A stretch of 32,543 nt of DNA from Clostridiales bacterium (GTDB taxonomy: Bacteria > Bacillota > Clostridia > Oscillospirales > CAG-272), in the NCBI GenBank assembly GCA_012837425.1, contig DURE01000008.1:1-32543 (forward strand), written 5' to 3'. This document shows, one piece after another, positions 9,620 through 16,717 of the stretch (within the stretch, counting starts at the first letter, position 1; every line of letters starts with the position of its first letter). The translations under genes were made by a program, and so were the position numbers. The notes under the pieces were generated by a model. The model was not told where the DNA came from and made no database searches. It saw only the letters and a list, made by a program, of their open reading frames with translations.

Positions 9620-10177
9620 ATGAAATATCTCATAGGTGCCATAATTGGCGGGGTTCTGGGGTATTTAGTAATATTCAGACTAATCGGCTGTCCGGCCGGC
9701 AGCTGCTGGATTTCAGGCAACCCTTACATCTCGGTAATTTACGGCGCCGCACTGGGGCTGCTGGTCGCCGGGATGATAACACTGCCGGCAAAAAACCAGC
9801 CGGCCGGGGTTAGCGGGGGGGAACAGACAAGCACCCCGGGCAGCGAAACACTCCTGACGAAGGCCGAATATAAAAAGCTGACGGCAGAGGCGGCAAAGGC
9901 CAGAATTGACAGCGGCGACGAGGTGATAGTGGTCGATGTGCGGACCGAAAAGGAATATGCGGCCGGCCACATTGAGGGTGCAATTCTGATACCCAACGAG
10001 ACCATAACCGACAAAAGGCCGGAGCAACTGCCCGACCTGGATGCCGAAATTCTTATATACTGCCGCTCGGGAAGACGCAGCGCCGAGGCGGCCAAAAAGC
10101 TGATAGCCATGGGATACAAAAGGGTTTACGACTTCGGGGGAATTATCGACTGGTCCTACGGGATAGTTACCGGGTGA
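9620..10177 (+). CDS. Membrane-anchored rhodanese-domain protein (DUF6132 fusion)
   Basis: A 185-residue two-part protein. Residues 1-55 carry two membrane segments in the DUF6132 pattern (CPAGSC with Cys24 and Cys29, then NPYISVIYGAALG). Residues 75-185 form a rhodanese domain with VIVVDVRTEKEYAAGHIEGAI, active-site Cys148 in the loop CRSGRRS and the C-terminal GGIIDW. Rhodaneses carry persulfide sulfur on that Cys. With a membrane anchor and two N-terminal Cys it may handle sulfane sulfur at the membrane, but the acceptor is unknown. The ribosome binding site is AAGGTGGTG. Its last 11 bases overlap the convergent EEP gene. It begins beside the truncated carboxypeptidase, so the junction was probably the site of a deletion. 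Confidence 0.88.
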   Translation: MKYLIGAIIGGVLGYLVIFRLIGCPAGSCWISGNPYISVIYGAALGLLVAGMITLPAKNQPAGVSGGEQTSTPGSETLLTKAEYKKLTAEAAKARIDSGDEVIVVDVRTEKEYAAGHIEGAILIPNETITDKRPEQLPDLDAEILIYCRSGRRSAEAAKKLIAMGYKRVYDFGGIIDWSYGIVTG

Positions 10178-10994
10178 TGCCCAGCTCAAAATCGCAAAAG
10201 AGCGGGCAGTGGTCGCTTGAGTCAAGCGCCTCCCGGTCTATGACAGTTACAAACCGCTGCGGGCTGATATCCCCGCGCGAGAGTATGTGGTCGATGCTAC
10301 GCTCGGCCTCCCTGCTCGGGCAGGTCCCCTCGCCGAAGACTCCACGCTCGGGGTCATATTTCGGGTAGGCATGGTGAGAGCGCCAGGGCGAGCTCTCGGG
10401 GGCCTCATATCTTGCCTCGACAAGCCCGAATTTTCTGAGCACGTCAACAGGCGGCTCGTCGGAGCGACAGTTGAAGTCCCCGGTAAACACCGCTGGCAGC
10501 GAATACTTTGCCGTCACTTCGAGCATAAGTGCCAACAGCTCTCCTGTGTTGGTTATGCGTGCTGCGCGCCCGGGGTCGTCGCCGGTCCAGTAAAAATGCG
10601 TGTTGAAATGCAGAAATCCGGCGTCCGGGTCCCGAAGCCGATAGCAGGCCCAGGTAATTGTCTTTGAGCCCGAATCGTTGAGCCCGGCGAAATAATGCCA
10701 GCCGCAGTCAATCAGCTCGAGCCGGTTTTTGCGGTAGAGTATCGGGGTGTAGTTGTTCTTTTTTTCGTTAGTAGGCGTTACCGGAACCTCCTCATATTCG
10801 GCGGCCAGCAGTGCGAATATATTCGGCTCCTCGGCCCTCATTTTCGGGGAGCATTCCTGCAGCCCCGCGCTGTCGGGCAGGTAGCGGAGGATTACCGCCG
10901 CCGCAAGGTCGTCGCGGTTTGAAATTGTCGTGCCCTTCGGGCAGTTGCCCCAGATGTTGTAGCTCATCACGCGGATTATGTTCGGCCTTTCCAT
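10167..10994 (-). CDS. Endonuclease/exonuclease/phosphatase (EEP) family hydrolase
   Basis: A 275-residue EEP-fold metal-dependent phosphoesterase. Motifs: VMSYNIWGN at residues 9-17, metal-binding Glu47 in AGLQE, the catalytic GDFN at 172-175, SIDHILSRG around Asp235-His236 and the terminal SSDHCPLF with Asp261-His262. The fold serves nucleases, sphingomyelinases and inositol phosphatases alike, so the substrate cannot be named. There is no signal peptide, so it should be cytoplasmic. I chose the ATG at 10994 because AAGGGGA lies just upstream and the protein then begins directly at the fold; an earlier ATG at 11033 would overlap the dehydrogenase. It is the second gene of an operon with the 2-hydroxyacid dehydrogenase (gap 42 bases) and overlaps the rhodanese gene convergently. 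Confidence 0.88.
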   Translation of the reverse strand: MERPNIIRVMSYNIWGNCPKGTTISNRDDLAAAVILRYLPDSAGLQECSPKMRAEEPNIFALLAAEYEEVPVTPTNEKKNNYTPILYRKNRLELIDCGWHYFAGLNDSGSKTITWACYRLRDPDAGFLHFNTHFYWTGDDPGRAARITNTGELLALMLEVTAKYSLPAVFTGDFNCRSDEPPVDVLRKFGLVEARYEAPESSPWRSHHAYPKYDPERGVFGEGTCPSREAERSIDHILSRGDISPQRFVTVIDREALDSSDHCPLFCDFELGITR

Positions 10995-11036
10995 ATTCAG
11001 TCCCCTTTTATGTTGTTTCCAGACCACCGGCACAGG

Positions 11037-12071
11037 TCAGTCCTTGATAAACTTCGGGCGCCGGCCCTCTCGGATGTATGCAAAGAGGGCGTCAAGCAGG
11101 TAGGCCGGGCTGTCCGAATAGCAGTTTACCGTATCTCCCCCGCGGTGGTTGGTCAGCGTTACGTTGTCGAGCGCCGGGAAGGGGCTGCCCCCGGGCAGCG
11201 GCTCCTCGGGGAAAACCTCAAGCGCGGCGCCGGATATGCGGTTTTCTTTCAGGATTTTCGCCAGATAATCATAATCAACCATGTATGCGCGCGCCGTGTT
11301 GATAAATGTGGCAGAAGGCTTCATCAGGTCAAATTCTTCTTTACCTATTATCACGCATCTGTCATCGGTGCGGGCATGTAGCGATACGATGTCCGACTCG
11401 CTCATTAAGGTATGCAGGTCGACAAGCTCAACATGAAGCCGGGCTAAATCCTCGTCGTCCGGCGCAATGTTGGGGTCGGTTGCCAACAGCCGAACATTGA
11501 AGGTCTGCAGCATCTCGGCGACCCGCCGGCCTATGTTGCCAAAGCCCACAAACCCTATGGTCTTGTTCCTCAGCTCAAAAACCCGCCCGAAATTCGGGTA
11601 TTGCTCCCTCCAGATGCTGTTTTTCAAGGCATGGTGAGACCTTGCGACATTGCGGGTCTCGGCAATCATGAGGCATACAGTGAGCTCGGCCACCGCGTTT
11701 GAGTTGTGGGCCGGGTTGTAGAGCACCGGAATGTTGCGCTCCTTGGCGGCAGCAAGATCGATGTTCTCAAGCCCTCCGCGGTTTGAGAGTATAAACTTGA
11801 GCCGCGGTGCGGCGTCAAGTACCTCGCGCGTTATCGGGCAGAGGTGCACCATCAGCAAATCGGCATCGGCAACCGCTTCGTACAAGTCGTCGGGCGGCGG
11901 CAGGGCATAGGGGCCGCCTTTTTCAATCATATCCGCAATAGCCCTCATTCCCCGGCGGGTTTTAGCCCCGAAATACGGAATTTTTGTCACCTCAAGTCCG
12001 GGGTAGGCCGAAAAACACTGGCGGTAAAAATTCTCCTCCATGAAGTGGTCGCTGACGGCGGCTATTTTCAT
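11037..12071 (-). CDS. D-isomer-specific 2-hydroxyacid dehydrogenase
   Basis: A 344-residue NAD-dependent oxidoreductase that reduces 2-keto acids or oxidises D-2-hydroxy acids. The Rossmann motif GFGNIG is at residues 176-181. Catalytic residues are visible: Arg261 in NTARAYMVD, a Glu in EVFPEEP at about 289-290 and His309. The usual H(I/A)xGxT box is changed to HRGGDT, as in a subset of uncharacterised clostridial relatives. Candidates such as phosphoglycerate, lactate or erythronate dehydrogenase cannot be separated by eye. It lacks the ACT domain of long SerA. The ATG at 12071 follows AAAGGAGG by 5 bases; the longer frame to 12155 would overlap the promoter. It leads a two-gene operon with the EEP hydrolase. 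Confidence 0.92.
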   Translation of the reverse strand: MKIAAVSDHFMEENFYRQCFSAYPGLEVTKIPYFGAKTRRGMRAIADMIEKGGPYALPPPDDLYEAVADADLLMVHLCPITREVLDAAPRLKFILSNRGGLENIDLAAAKERNIPVLYNPAHNSNAVAELTVCLMIAETRNVARSHHALKNSIWREQYPNFGRVFELRNKTIGFVGFGNIGRRVAEMLQTFNVRLLATDPNIAPDDEDLARLHVELVDLHTLMSESDIVSLHARTDDRCVIIGKEEFDLMKPSATFINTARAYMVDYDYLAKILKENRISGAALEVFPEEPLPGGSPFPALDNVTLTNHRGGDTVNCYSDSPAYLLDALFAYIREGRRPKFIKD

Positions 12072-12120
12072 TCTGGCCTCCTTTGAGTGTCGGGGTTTCT
12101 GTCTAAATACAACACAACAC

Positions 12121-12149
12121 ATGATACTCCAAAAACACTTGTTTGTCAA
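12121..12149 (-). promoter_or_regulatory. Promoter of the 2-hydroxyacid dehydrogenase operon
   Basis: Minus-strand -35 TTGACA (12144-12149), exactly 17 bases, -10 TATCAT (12121-12126). It is divergent from the promoter at 12210-12237, with about 60 bases between the two. Confidence 0.75.
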
Positions 12150-12209
12150 GGCCACACAAAACCCAAAAGCTAATATGGCAACGCTTATTTAAATATATCT
12201 CAAAATGGG

Positions 12210-12237
12210 TTGACAAAAAAATTTATTATGTTATAAT
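12210..12237 (+). promoter_or_regulatory. Promoter of the Tudor-like gene
   Basis: Perfect -35 TTGACA (12210-12215), 16-base AT-rich spacer, perfect -10 TATAAT (12232-12237). The predicted start near 12244 lies about 280 bases ahead of the ATG at 12524, which is unusually far and leaves a long transcribed leader. Confidence 0.8.
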
Positions 12238-12324
12238 ATAATTGCCGGCAGACTTGGAGCAGATCAGCCGCAGCGAAAACCAGAACCGAAGGCAGGCCGC
12301 CGGACTAAAAATAATACTATCACG

Positions 12325-12508
12325 AAGAACCGTCTTACTATAAGAAGGGCTTTTGATATTTTTGCCAGGCACGGCACTGATATTAAAGCCCTTTCTTTTA
12401 CACGCAGGGAACGGGCTGCTCAAAAAACAGAAAAGAACCGTCTTAAAACAAGAAGGGCTTTTAGTATTTTTGCCGGGCGCGGCACTGATATCGAAAGCTC
12501 TTCTTTAT
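12325..12508 (+). repeat. Two tandem 108-bp leader repeats, each able to fold into a hairpin
   Basis: The units begin at 12325 and 12433 (period 108) and share about 75 well-conserved bases: AAGAACCGTCTT, then AAGAAGGGCTTTT, then ATTTTTGCC(A/G)GGC(A/G)CGGCACTGATAT. In each copy AAGGGCTTT can pair with a downstream AAAGC(C/T)CTT. The second copy keeps the stem through a G-U pair. Both are followed by T-rich runs (TTTCTTTT, TTCTTTATT). An alternative short pairing TCTT/AAGA is also kept in both. This looks like tandem attenuator-like elements, a function I infer. One forward frame is free of stops from 12214 to 12537 but has no usable start codon, so I do not call it a gene. Confidence 0.7.
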
Positions 12509-12523
12509 TGACAAGGAGGAAAA

Positions 12524-13366
12524 ATGAACTTAATCAATAAAACCGTGCGACACAGAATTTTAGGCGAGGGCACCATAACCGACATTCAGGACCGGGTTGT
12601 GTTTATAAGGTTCGGCGAGGAACTGAAAAAATTCGCCTTTCCGGATGCATTCAGCAAGCACCTGAACCTTGAAGACAAGAAATGCAAGACCTATGTCGAC
12701 AATCTCCTCGCTGAATACAACAAGGAAGCCGAGCTTTTGCGCAAAAAGGAGCAGCAGGAGATTGAAAAACGCCGGCTCCATGCCAAGCTCCCGCTAAACG
12801 ACAATTCACAGGCCGCCTTTGGCTTCATCTACAACGACCGGCAAAAGGTACTCCAGGACTGGACTGTTACCACAGGTACATATCTGTCGGGCAGTAATTT
12901 CGGAAAACCCCGGGTTGCCTCTGATATATATCCGAACACGGCCTGCATATTGACCTGTCTTGACAAAGGAGAACCCGAAGAAAACAGATATATTTGGGGG
13001 CTGTTTATGGTGCAGGACGATTTTGTCGGCTCCGAGTGCACCGACGGAATCATTCCCGCCCACCCCGATTACCGGCTTGAGCTCTCAGATGAGCGCAAAG
13101 ACCGCTTTTTATTCTGGAGATACTTTGAGCCCCCGGTAGCTGGCAAAAAACCGAGTTGGGGTTCAAAGGAGTTCCGATATGTATCAAACTGGAAGACCGC
13201 ACACCTTTTGCTTGATATTTATTCGGTTGCACAAGAGCCTGAAAAGCAGCTGTCCCGGGATTTTTTTGAATACTTCTGCCGGCTCAACAAATTCAACAGC
13301 GAAGTATTGATAAGTCATCTGCAGAAAAAAAAGAATATAAGCGGAGGTTACTATGTATACCCTTGA
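12524..13366 (+). CDS. Uncharacterised protein with N-terminal Tudor/SH3-like domain
   Basis: A 280-residue protein without assigned function. Residues 1-45 (KTVRHRILGEGTITDIQ.RVVFIRFGE) form the small beta-barrel also seen at the C-terminus of PcrA. Residues 50-88 are highly charged and probably a coiled coil (AEYNKEAELLRKKEQQEIEKRR). Residues 90-280 are a compact mixed domain with FGFIYND, RYIWGLFMVQDDF and a Trp/Phe-rich segment. I know clostridial proteins with this N-terminus that databases mislabel malate synthase; nothing here supports that enzyme. The barrel suggests contact with RNA polymerase or nucleic acid, as inference. The start has AAGGAGG seven bases upstream. Its expression is probably controlled by the long repeated leader. 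No membrane segments or signal peptide. Confidence 0.8.
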   Translation: MNLINKTVRHRILGEGTITDIQDRVVFIRFGEELKKFAFPDAFSKHLNLEDKKCKTYVDNLLAEYNKEAELLRKKEQQEIEKRRLHAKLPLNDNSQAAFGFIYNDRQKVLQDWTVTTGTYLSGSNFGKPRVASDIYPNTACILTCLDKGEPEENRYIWGLFMVQDDFVGSECTDGIIPAHPDYRLELSDERKDRFLFWRYFEPPVAGKKPSWGSKEFRYVSNWKTAHLLLDIYSVAQEPEKQLSRDFFEYFCRLNKFNSEVLISHLQKKKNISGGYYVYP

Positions 13367-13460
13367 GGTTATGCCAGGGGACAAGGCACAAAAGGCAAAG
13401 CAACTCAGAAATACCATACCGGGCGCTGCCCTCCAAACTGATTTAAAAAATCGAGATTGA
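13353..13460 (+). CDS. Possible 35-residue small protein overlapping the Tudor-like gene
   Basis: An ATG with GCGGAGG five bases upstream overlaps the last 14 bases of the preceding gene in another frame and encodes MYTLEVMPGDKAQKAKQLRNT and 14 more residues. The product is basic and has no recognised motif. The good ribosome binding site and coupled position favour translation; the short length and the decayed sequence that follows suggest it may be the stump of a once longer gene. Confidence 0.3.
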   Translation: MYTLEVMPGDKAQKAKQLRNTIPGAALQTDLKNRD

Positions 13461-13861
13461 TCCTAAAAGCCCAAGTCCTGGAACATCAATCGGCGACCTT
13501 GACCGTAACCTATTCGTACGGGGTCACTCTCGCTTACATGCACCAAACAGGCAACAGCCCCGAGGGGCGACGGCGTGGCCAGCATTCTTATTCAGAACCC
13601 GTCCAAATCAAATCAGAGCATTGTTTGACAATTTTTATCACCCTTCTGCTTGCCGCAAGCCTTGTCACAGGCGCCTTTGCCGACGAAATCACAAACTAGG
13701 GTGGCACGACCAGCGCAGATGTCAAGGCCACCTACAAGCCGGCGGGTGAGGCGGCTATCGTTTACAGCGTTGAGGTAATCTGGGGCAGCATGGAATGCAA
13801 GGTAAAACTGAAAATAATCGCCTACCGCCCCCAAACCTATACCAGCATGAGGACAATATGA
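13457..13861 (+). pseudogene. Remnant of a secreted surface-protein gene
   Basis: Near 13615-13690 the frame encodes a signal-peptide-like stretch, CLTIFITLLLAASLVTGAFA, followed by DEITN and an in-frame TAG at 13697-13699. Beyond the stop the same frame continues with GGTTSADVKATYKPAGEAAI then VYSVEVIWGSME, a pattern I associate with short cell-surface proteins of Clostridia, then loses resemblance and ends at 13861. Upstream of the signal peptide there is no credible start or ribosome binding site, and fragments that look coding appear in other frames. I read this as a broken gene with a nonsense mutation and probable deletions. It has no functional part I can defend. Confidence 0.6.
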
Positions 13862-13913
13862 CTAAATACTCATCTGAAAATTGACCCGCAGGATTAAACC
13901 CTGCAAAAAAGTA

Positions 13914-13948
13914 GGGCAGCCGCAAGTTGAATAAACTTGCGGCTGCCC
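13914..13948 (-). terminator. Terminator of the Na/Pi cotransporter gene
   Basis: A perfect 15-base-pair stem GGGCAGCCGCAAGTT/AACTTGCGGCTGCCC with a 5-base loop. On the minus strand it is followed by TACTTTTTTGC. It begins 15 bases after the transporter stop codon. Confidence 0.92.
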
Positions 13949-13963
13949 CTGAATTTATGTATT

Positions 13964-15760
13964 TTACACTTTTTCACATTCCACAAGTGGCTTGCTTAGA
14001 GAATACTTGGTCCTGTATTCCTCATAGAAGCGCTGCGCCCCGAAAGATTTGATATCCTGCACGCTGTCAAGATACTCATCGGTATTGAACACGGCCGAAT
14101 CCGAATGGATAATCCCGAGCGCGATATTGAGGCACAGGTCGGTGGTGCGCTCGTAGTTTGTAAGCAGGTCGTTGAAGGCGGTTATGTGATTTATATTGCA
14201 GTTATGCCCCTGCACACGCAGGATTTGCCGCATTTTTATCTCGCTGCACAGCCCACCTATCAGATCCTTCAGCGATCCGACACGGTAGGCCTCCTGCAGG
14301 TCGCCCTGCGTGAAGGCTGCAATCGAGATTAAAATTATCTCATCGACGGCGCGCTGCAGTACCTCCAGCTCATATGTCGCGTCAGCTGAAAAGGAAATCT
14401 TGTTTTTGTGCATTTTCTGAGCAATTCTGGAAAACACGACCGCCCGGTCGCCAATTCGCTCAAGCTCGCCGAGTATCAGGATATACCTTGCCACCTCGTC
14501 GCCCTGCTCTTCCGAAATCTCTCGTCCGGCCAGCTTGACCAAATAATCGCCGAGCTTGATAAAGAACTTGTCGACCGTGACCTCCTTTTCCTGAATGGTC
14601 TGATAGTTCTCGTCGCTGTAGTTTTCAATCAGCTCCCATGCGCGCAGGACGTTTTCATGCGCCTTCCCGGCCATGGCATCGAGGGCTGTGCGGCACTGCC
14701 CGATAGCCACGGTCGGGTGGTCAAGCAGCCTGTCTTCTAGGAATTCGAGCTCGCCGGTTTCCTTGTCGGCCTCCTTATCCTTGAATATCCAACAAAGCAG
14801 GCGCTCATGCAGCGAAATGAAGGGAAGCTGTATCGACACGGTGGCAAGTCGCGTCACAGTGTTGAGCACCGCGAGGCTGAAGGCGGTCATCAGGGAGTTC
14901 ATAAACGGGAAATGGACAAATGCGTTTACTATGTAGAAGAGCGGCCCGAAAATCAGAACACCTGCTGCTTCAATAAAAAGGTAGACAAAGGCCGTCCGCT
15001 TGCCGTTGACACTCGTGCCGATAGACGAAATAAGCACCGGAATGGCGGCACCTACCGAAATTCCCAGGACCAGCGGGTATGCCATGGAAAAGTCCAGCAA
15101 ACCGGTTACCGCCAGCGTCTGAAGAATGCCAATGGCAGCCGATGCGCTCTGTATCACGCAGGTGAATAGGCAGCCGGCCAGAATGCCGAGCACCGGGTTT
15201 GAAAAGGTGGTTAAAAAGCTGACGAAGGCCTCGTTCTCCTTCAGGGGCGCCACAGCATTGCTCATGACACTCAGGCCGAACATCAGTATCGAGAACCCAA
15301 GCAGTATGCCGCCGATTTGTTTTTTGGTCTGAGTGCGGCAGAACGTGCGGAGTATGATGCCTACTACCGCAATAATTGCGGTGAGCGTTGAGGTTGAGAT
15401 AAGCGACACCCAGCCGGCGCCCTCTCCCTCAATAGCCGAGAGGACGAGTATCCAGTTGGCGACAGCGTTCCCGAAGATTGCGCCCATAACGACGCTTATC
15501 CCCTGTCTGAACTTCATGACGCCCGAGTTCACAAAGCTCACCACCATCACCGAGGTGGCGGATGACGAATGAATAACCGTAGTAGTACCGGCTCCGAGTA
15601 GAAATCCCTTAATTCTGTTGCCGGTCAGCTTGTAGAGTATAGACTCCATCTTGCCGCCCGCAACCTTGTTCAGGCCGCCGCTCATCTGCTGCATGCCAAA
15701 AAGGAAAAGAGCGACACCGCTGAGCAATGTAATAATAATGTTAACGCTGTCAAGACTCAT
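13964..15760 (-). CDS. Na+/phosphate cotransporter family protein (NptA/YjbB type)
   Basis: A 598-residue membrane protein. Residues 1-325 carry about nine membrane segments with the two inverted Na/Pi repeats: GGLNKVAGG..LGAGTTTVIHSSSATSVMVVSFV and LAGCLFTCVIQSASAAIGILQTLA, the paired Q/T-SSSAT signatures of the SLC34/PNaS family. Residues 360-590 form a PhoU-like helical domain (HENVLRAWELIENYSDE, RYILILGELERIGDRAVVFSRIA). Members move phosphate with sodium; the PhoU part probably links activity to phosphate status. Some bacterial relatives export Pi, so direction is open. The gene stands alone, with a Pho-box-like promoter upstream and a strong terminator behind it. The ATG at 15760 is preceded by AAGGGATC, a moderate ribosome binding site. 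Confidence 0.93.
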   Translation of the reverse strand: MSLDSVNIIITLLSGVALFLFGMQQMSGGLNKVAGGKMESILYKLTGNRIKGFLLGAGTTTVIHSSSATSVMVVSFVNSGVMKFRQGISVVMGAIFGNAVANWILVLSAIEGEGAGWVSLISTSTLTAIIAVVGIILRTFCRTQTKKQIGGILLGFSILMFGLSVMSNAVAPLKENEAFVSFLTTFSNPVLGILAGCLFTCVIQSASAAIGILQTLAVTGLLDFSMAYPLVLGISVGAAIPVLISSIGTSVNGKRTAFVYLFIEAAGVLIFGPLFYIVNAFVHFPFMNSLMTAFSLAVLNTVTRLATVSIQLPFISLHERLLCWIFKDKEADKETGELEFLEDRLLDHPTVAIGQCRTALDAMAGKAHENVLRAWELIENYSDENYQTIQEKEVTVDKFFIKLGDYLVKLAGREISEEQGDEVARYILILGELERIGDRAVVFSRIAQKMHKNKISFSADATYELEVLQRAVDEIILISIAAFTQGDLQEAYRVGSLKDLIGGLCSEIKMRQILRVQGHNCNINHITAFNDLLTNYERTTDLCLNIALGIIHSDSAVFNTDEYLDSVQDIKSFGAQRFYEEYRTKYSLSKPLVECEKV

Positions 15761-15796
15761 TTATGTAAGATCCCTTTTGCTTATGGTATAACGGGT

Positions 15797-15850
15797 ATTA
15801 TAGCAACCTCATGTTAAATGTTATGCACATCTTATGTTATATTTATGTAA
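15797..15850 (-). promoter_or_regulatory. Promoter with Pho-box-like direct repeats
   Basis: On the minus strand, reading toward the transporter: TTTACAT-AAAT-ATAACAT-AAGA-TGTGCAT-AACA-TTTAACAT, then 8 bases, then -10 TATAAT (15797-15802). The CAT cores recur every 11, 11 and 12 bases (plus-strand ATG at 15845, 15834, 15823 and 15811). Seven-base units separated by four AT-rich bases are the layout of PhoB/PhoP boxes. There is no -35 hexamer; the repeats occupy its place, as expected for an activator-dependent promoter. Phosphate control of a Na/Pi transporter is biologically consistent. Confidence 0.7.
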
Positions 15851-15905
15851 AACTGGGGCCGGCCTGCGCCTCTTTCATGTCGGTAATTTGTTCCTTTTTC
15901 ATAAA

Positions 15906-15922
15906 CCCCGGCCGGGCCGGGG
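15906..15922. other. GC-rich hairpin in the 15761-16217 intergenic stretch
   Basis: CCCCGGC/GCCGGGG with a 3-base loop. On the minus strand it is followed by TTTATG, so it could end transcription of something once lying at 15991-16188. The only open frame there is a 65-codon minus-strand frame without a ribosome binding site, which I do not accept as a gene. Apart from this hairpin and the two promoters described separately, the stretch 15761-16217 shows nothing I can name. Confidence 0.4.
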
Positions 15923-16039
15923 ATGCGTCTGCCACTGCTGTTCATGCGATTTAAAAATCAAGCGACAGCTCGCGGGAATAAATCTTCGGATTAGGGCTTA
16001 TTAGTGTCGGCTTTTCTTAGCTTGTTTTTCGCTAAAACA

Positions 16040-16068
16040 TTGACTTGTGCCTTGACAGGGCGTATAAT
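16040..16068 (+). promoter_or_regulatory. Promoter of the Xre-regulator cluster
   Basis: Plus-strand -35 TTGACT (16040-16045), 17-base spacer, perfect -10 TATAAT (16063-16068). The leader of about 140 bases contains a small inverted repeat CTCAACC/GGTTGAG at 16087-16103, a possible operator for the regulator encoded downstream. Confidence 0.7.
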
Positions 16069-16217
16069 ACGAGTAGATTCGGCCAACTCAACCTCCGGTT
16101 GAGGGTTTTCTCTACCAACGGTTGTGTAATACCTGTCATTTTCAACCAATGATTGCTTCACAAATTCGCCGTTCTGTCGTAAAATCATCTCATCAAATCA
16201 TAAAAGGAGAAGCACTC

Positions 16218-16712
16218 ATGAAAAAAACACTGGGCCTAAGAATTTCAGAATACCGCCGCGCCAAGGGCATTACACAGGAAGAGCTGGCCGAACGGCTGAA
16301 TGTATCCCCGCAGGCCGTGTCAAAATGGGAGAACGATGTATGCTGCCCCGACATCATGCTGCTCCCCAAGCTTGCCGAAATCCTCGGGGTCAGTATTGAC
16401 AGGCTGCTTTCTGACAAGACCGAACCCGAAACCCGGATGCTCCCCGAGGAGAAGCGGAAGAGCATCGATGAGATGACGCTAAGGATAATAGTGAATTCCG
16501 GGGACGGCGACAAAGTAAGAATGAACCTGCCGATGGCTCTGGTAAAGGCCGGGCTTGAGCTCGGTATGCAGATGCCGCAGATATCCGGCAATGATGCTCT
16601 GAAGAATATTGATATCAAAAAAATTCTTGAGCTTGTCGAGCGCGGCGTATACGGCAAGCTGATTGAGGTCGAGACCGCCGATGGCGACTATGTCGACATA
16701 TTTGTTGAGTAG
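16218..16712 (+). CDS. Xre-family HTH regulator with SHOCT-like C-terminal domain
   Basis: A 164-residue protein. Residues 5-62 form a cro/cI-type helix-turn-helix (LGLRISEYRRAKGITQEELAERLNVSPQAVSKWE). Residues 85-164 form a second module: a strand with KVRMNLPMALVKAGLELGM, a helix DIKKILELVERGVYGKLIEVE and a final strand DGDYVDIFVE. That module resembles the small domain I know from LiaX/YvlB-like envelope-stress proteins. The protein therefore probably senses something through the C-terminal module and regulates its own cluster, as inference. The ATG at 16218 has AAAGGAG upstream; the longer frame to 16122 adds unrelated sequence. The next gene starts 5 bases after its stop and shares the same C-terminal pattern. 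Confidence 0.88.
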   Translation: MKKTLGLRISEYRRAKGITQEELAERLNVSPQAVSKWENDVCCPDIMLLPKLAEILGVSIDRLLSDKTEPETRMLPEEKRKSIDEMTLRIIVNSGDGDKVRMNLPMALVKAGLELGMQMPQISGNDALKNIDIKKILELVERGVYGKLIEVETADGDYVDIFVE

Positions 16713-16717
16713 TAAAC

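Noticed and set aside
12325-12508. CRISPR-like array
   Set aside because: Only two units of 108 bp with conserved spacer-free structure and no cas genes; not a CRISPR.
12214-12537. 108 stop-free codons across the tandem leader repeats
   Set aside because: No ATG, GTG or TTG start in a usable place and no ribosome binding site; the hairpin symmetry explains the conservation better.
15850-15910. 19-codon minus-strand frame (MKKEQITDMKEAQAGPSFT) just upstream of the Pho-box region
   Set aside because: Too short, no clear ribosome binding site, and it ends inside the regulatory repeats; most likely chance.
15991-16188. 65-codon minus-strand frame, with a possible frame-shifted continuation ending KIYSRELSLDF, followed by a terminator-like hairpin at 15906-15922
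   Set aside because: No ribosome binding site, no family I can name and it is crossed by the promoter of the Xre gene. It might be a worn gene remnant, but I cannot support a call.
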